A stretch of DNA of 6,441 bases from a bacterium (GTDB taxonomy: Bacteria > Bacteroidota > Ignavibacteria > Kapaibacteriales > Kapaibacteriaceae), in the NCBI GenBank assembly GCA_020050895.1, contig JAGVJW010000253.1:1-6441 (forward strand), in the 5' to 3' direction. Of the stretch, positions 6,180-6,441 are shown in pieces. Every line of letters begins with the position of its first letter. Position 1 is the stretch's first letter. The position numbers were made by a program, and so were the translations under genes. Below the pieces are notes generated by a model. It made no database searches. It was not told the DNA's origin and saw only the letters and a list, made by a program, of their open reading frames with translations.

Positions 6180-6441
6180 TCACTCAAGTTTTGAATGGAT
6201 TGTTACGGCTGTAGCCTGCTGAATAATGATTCTTGGTTTAGGAAGGGGGAGTGTTTTCATCACAGCATTTATTAAATGTAGCGGACCAGAAATTGTAATC
6301 ATTCTGAGTTTGCCTGCAAAAGGTCTTAGTGCGTTTAAAAGCCCCTTACCTGAAAACGATAAACTATCAGCTTCAAATGCCGTCTCTGTAAACGTTGCAT
6401 CTAAATATGCCAGAGAATCGGCCTGGACTGGTGCATCAATT
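6180..6441 (-). CDS. Unidentified protein, C-terminal fragment (runs off right edge)
   Basis: On the minus strand a frame enters at the window edge and stays open for 86 codons to TGA (complement at 6180-6182). It reads IDAPVQADSLAYLDATF near the edge, then GKGLLNALRPFAGKLRMIT, and ends KTLPLPKPRIIIQQA, then TAVTIHSKLE. The balanced mix of charged, aromatic and hydrophobic residues looks like a real protein. The 72-codon frame on the opposite strand, by contrast, is rich in Ser and Ala and looks like an antisense shadow. The repeated ADSLAY / ADSLSF pattern hints at beta structure. I do not recognise the family. The gene converges on the sigma/anti-sigma pair. Confidence 0.55.
   Translation of the reverse strand, partial: IDAPVQADSLAYLDATFTETAFEADSLSFSGKGLLNALRPFAGKLRMITISGPLHLINAVMKTLPLPKPRIIIQQATAVTIHSKLE

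Noticed and set aside
6058..6222. A 54-codon plus-strand ORF beginning in repeat unit 4.
   Set aside because: It starts inside a repeat whose other copies stop after four codons, and it overlaps the minus-strand gene. More likely it is chance, or the former tail of the anti-sigma gene.

Overview
This is a chromosomal window from a diderm (Gram-negative-type) bacterium that I cannot place to genus. The reasons are an N-terminal lipoprotein signal on a periplasmic-type multiheme cytochrome, an ECF sigma factor next to a single-span membrane protein, and short Shine-Dalgarno-like sites before several starts. Loosely, the gene content would fit the Bacteroidota/Chlorobiota or a neighbouring phylum; that is an impression, not a result.

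Layout. At the left edge, the first 45 codons of an exported protein run off the window on the minus strand (1-135). A 108-bp divergent intergenic region follows. The plus strand then carries two adjacent broken genes. The first (244-2404) is the remains of a multiheme cytochrome c / HEAT / TPR lipoprotein. I count four in-frame stops, four frameshifts and two of eight heme motifs destroyed. The second (2415-3599) is an exported conserved protein of unknown function, interrupted by one TAA inside a conserved-looking motif. Directly behind them, with its own ribosome-binding site, lies an intact CaCA-family Ca2+/H+ antiporter (3608-4684).

After a 119-bp gap comes an ECF sigma factor (4804-5367). 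It overlaps by 8 bp a single-pass membrane protein (5360-5959) that is probably its anti-sigma factor or membrane partner. The stop codon of that gene lies in the first unit of a tandem array of 32/33-bp repeats (5955-6108). An exact 9-bp direct repeat (GAGAGTATT) flanks the array, suggesting it may have landed in the 3' end of the gene. The right edge holds the C-terminal 86 codons of an unidentified minus-strand gene (stop at 6180-6182), so the array sits in a convergent intergenic region.

How it works together. The cytochrome and its downstream partner look like a former operon for a periplasmic redox or hydrolytic function that this strain has lost. The antiporter behind them was spared. 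The sigma/anti-sigma pair is a separate envelope-signalling unit. I see no CRISPR array, phage genes, transposase, tRNA or rRNA. The points most worth a second look are the graded decay of the cytochrome operon, the repeat array with its flanking duplication, and the Gly/Met-rich loop of the antiporter.
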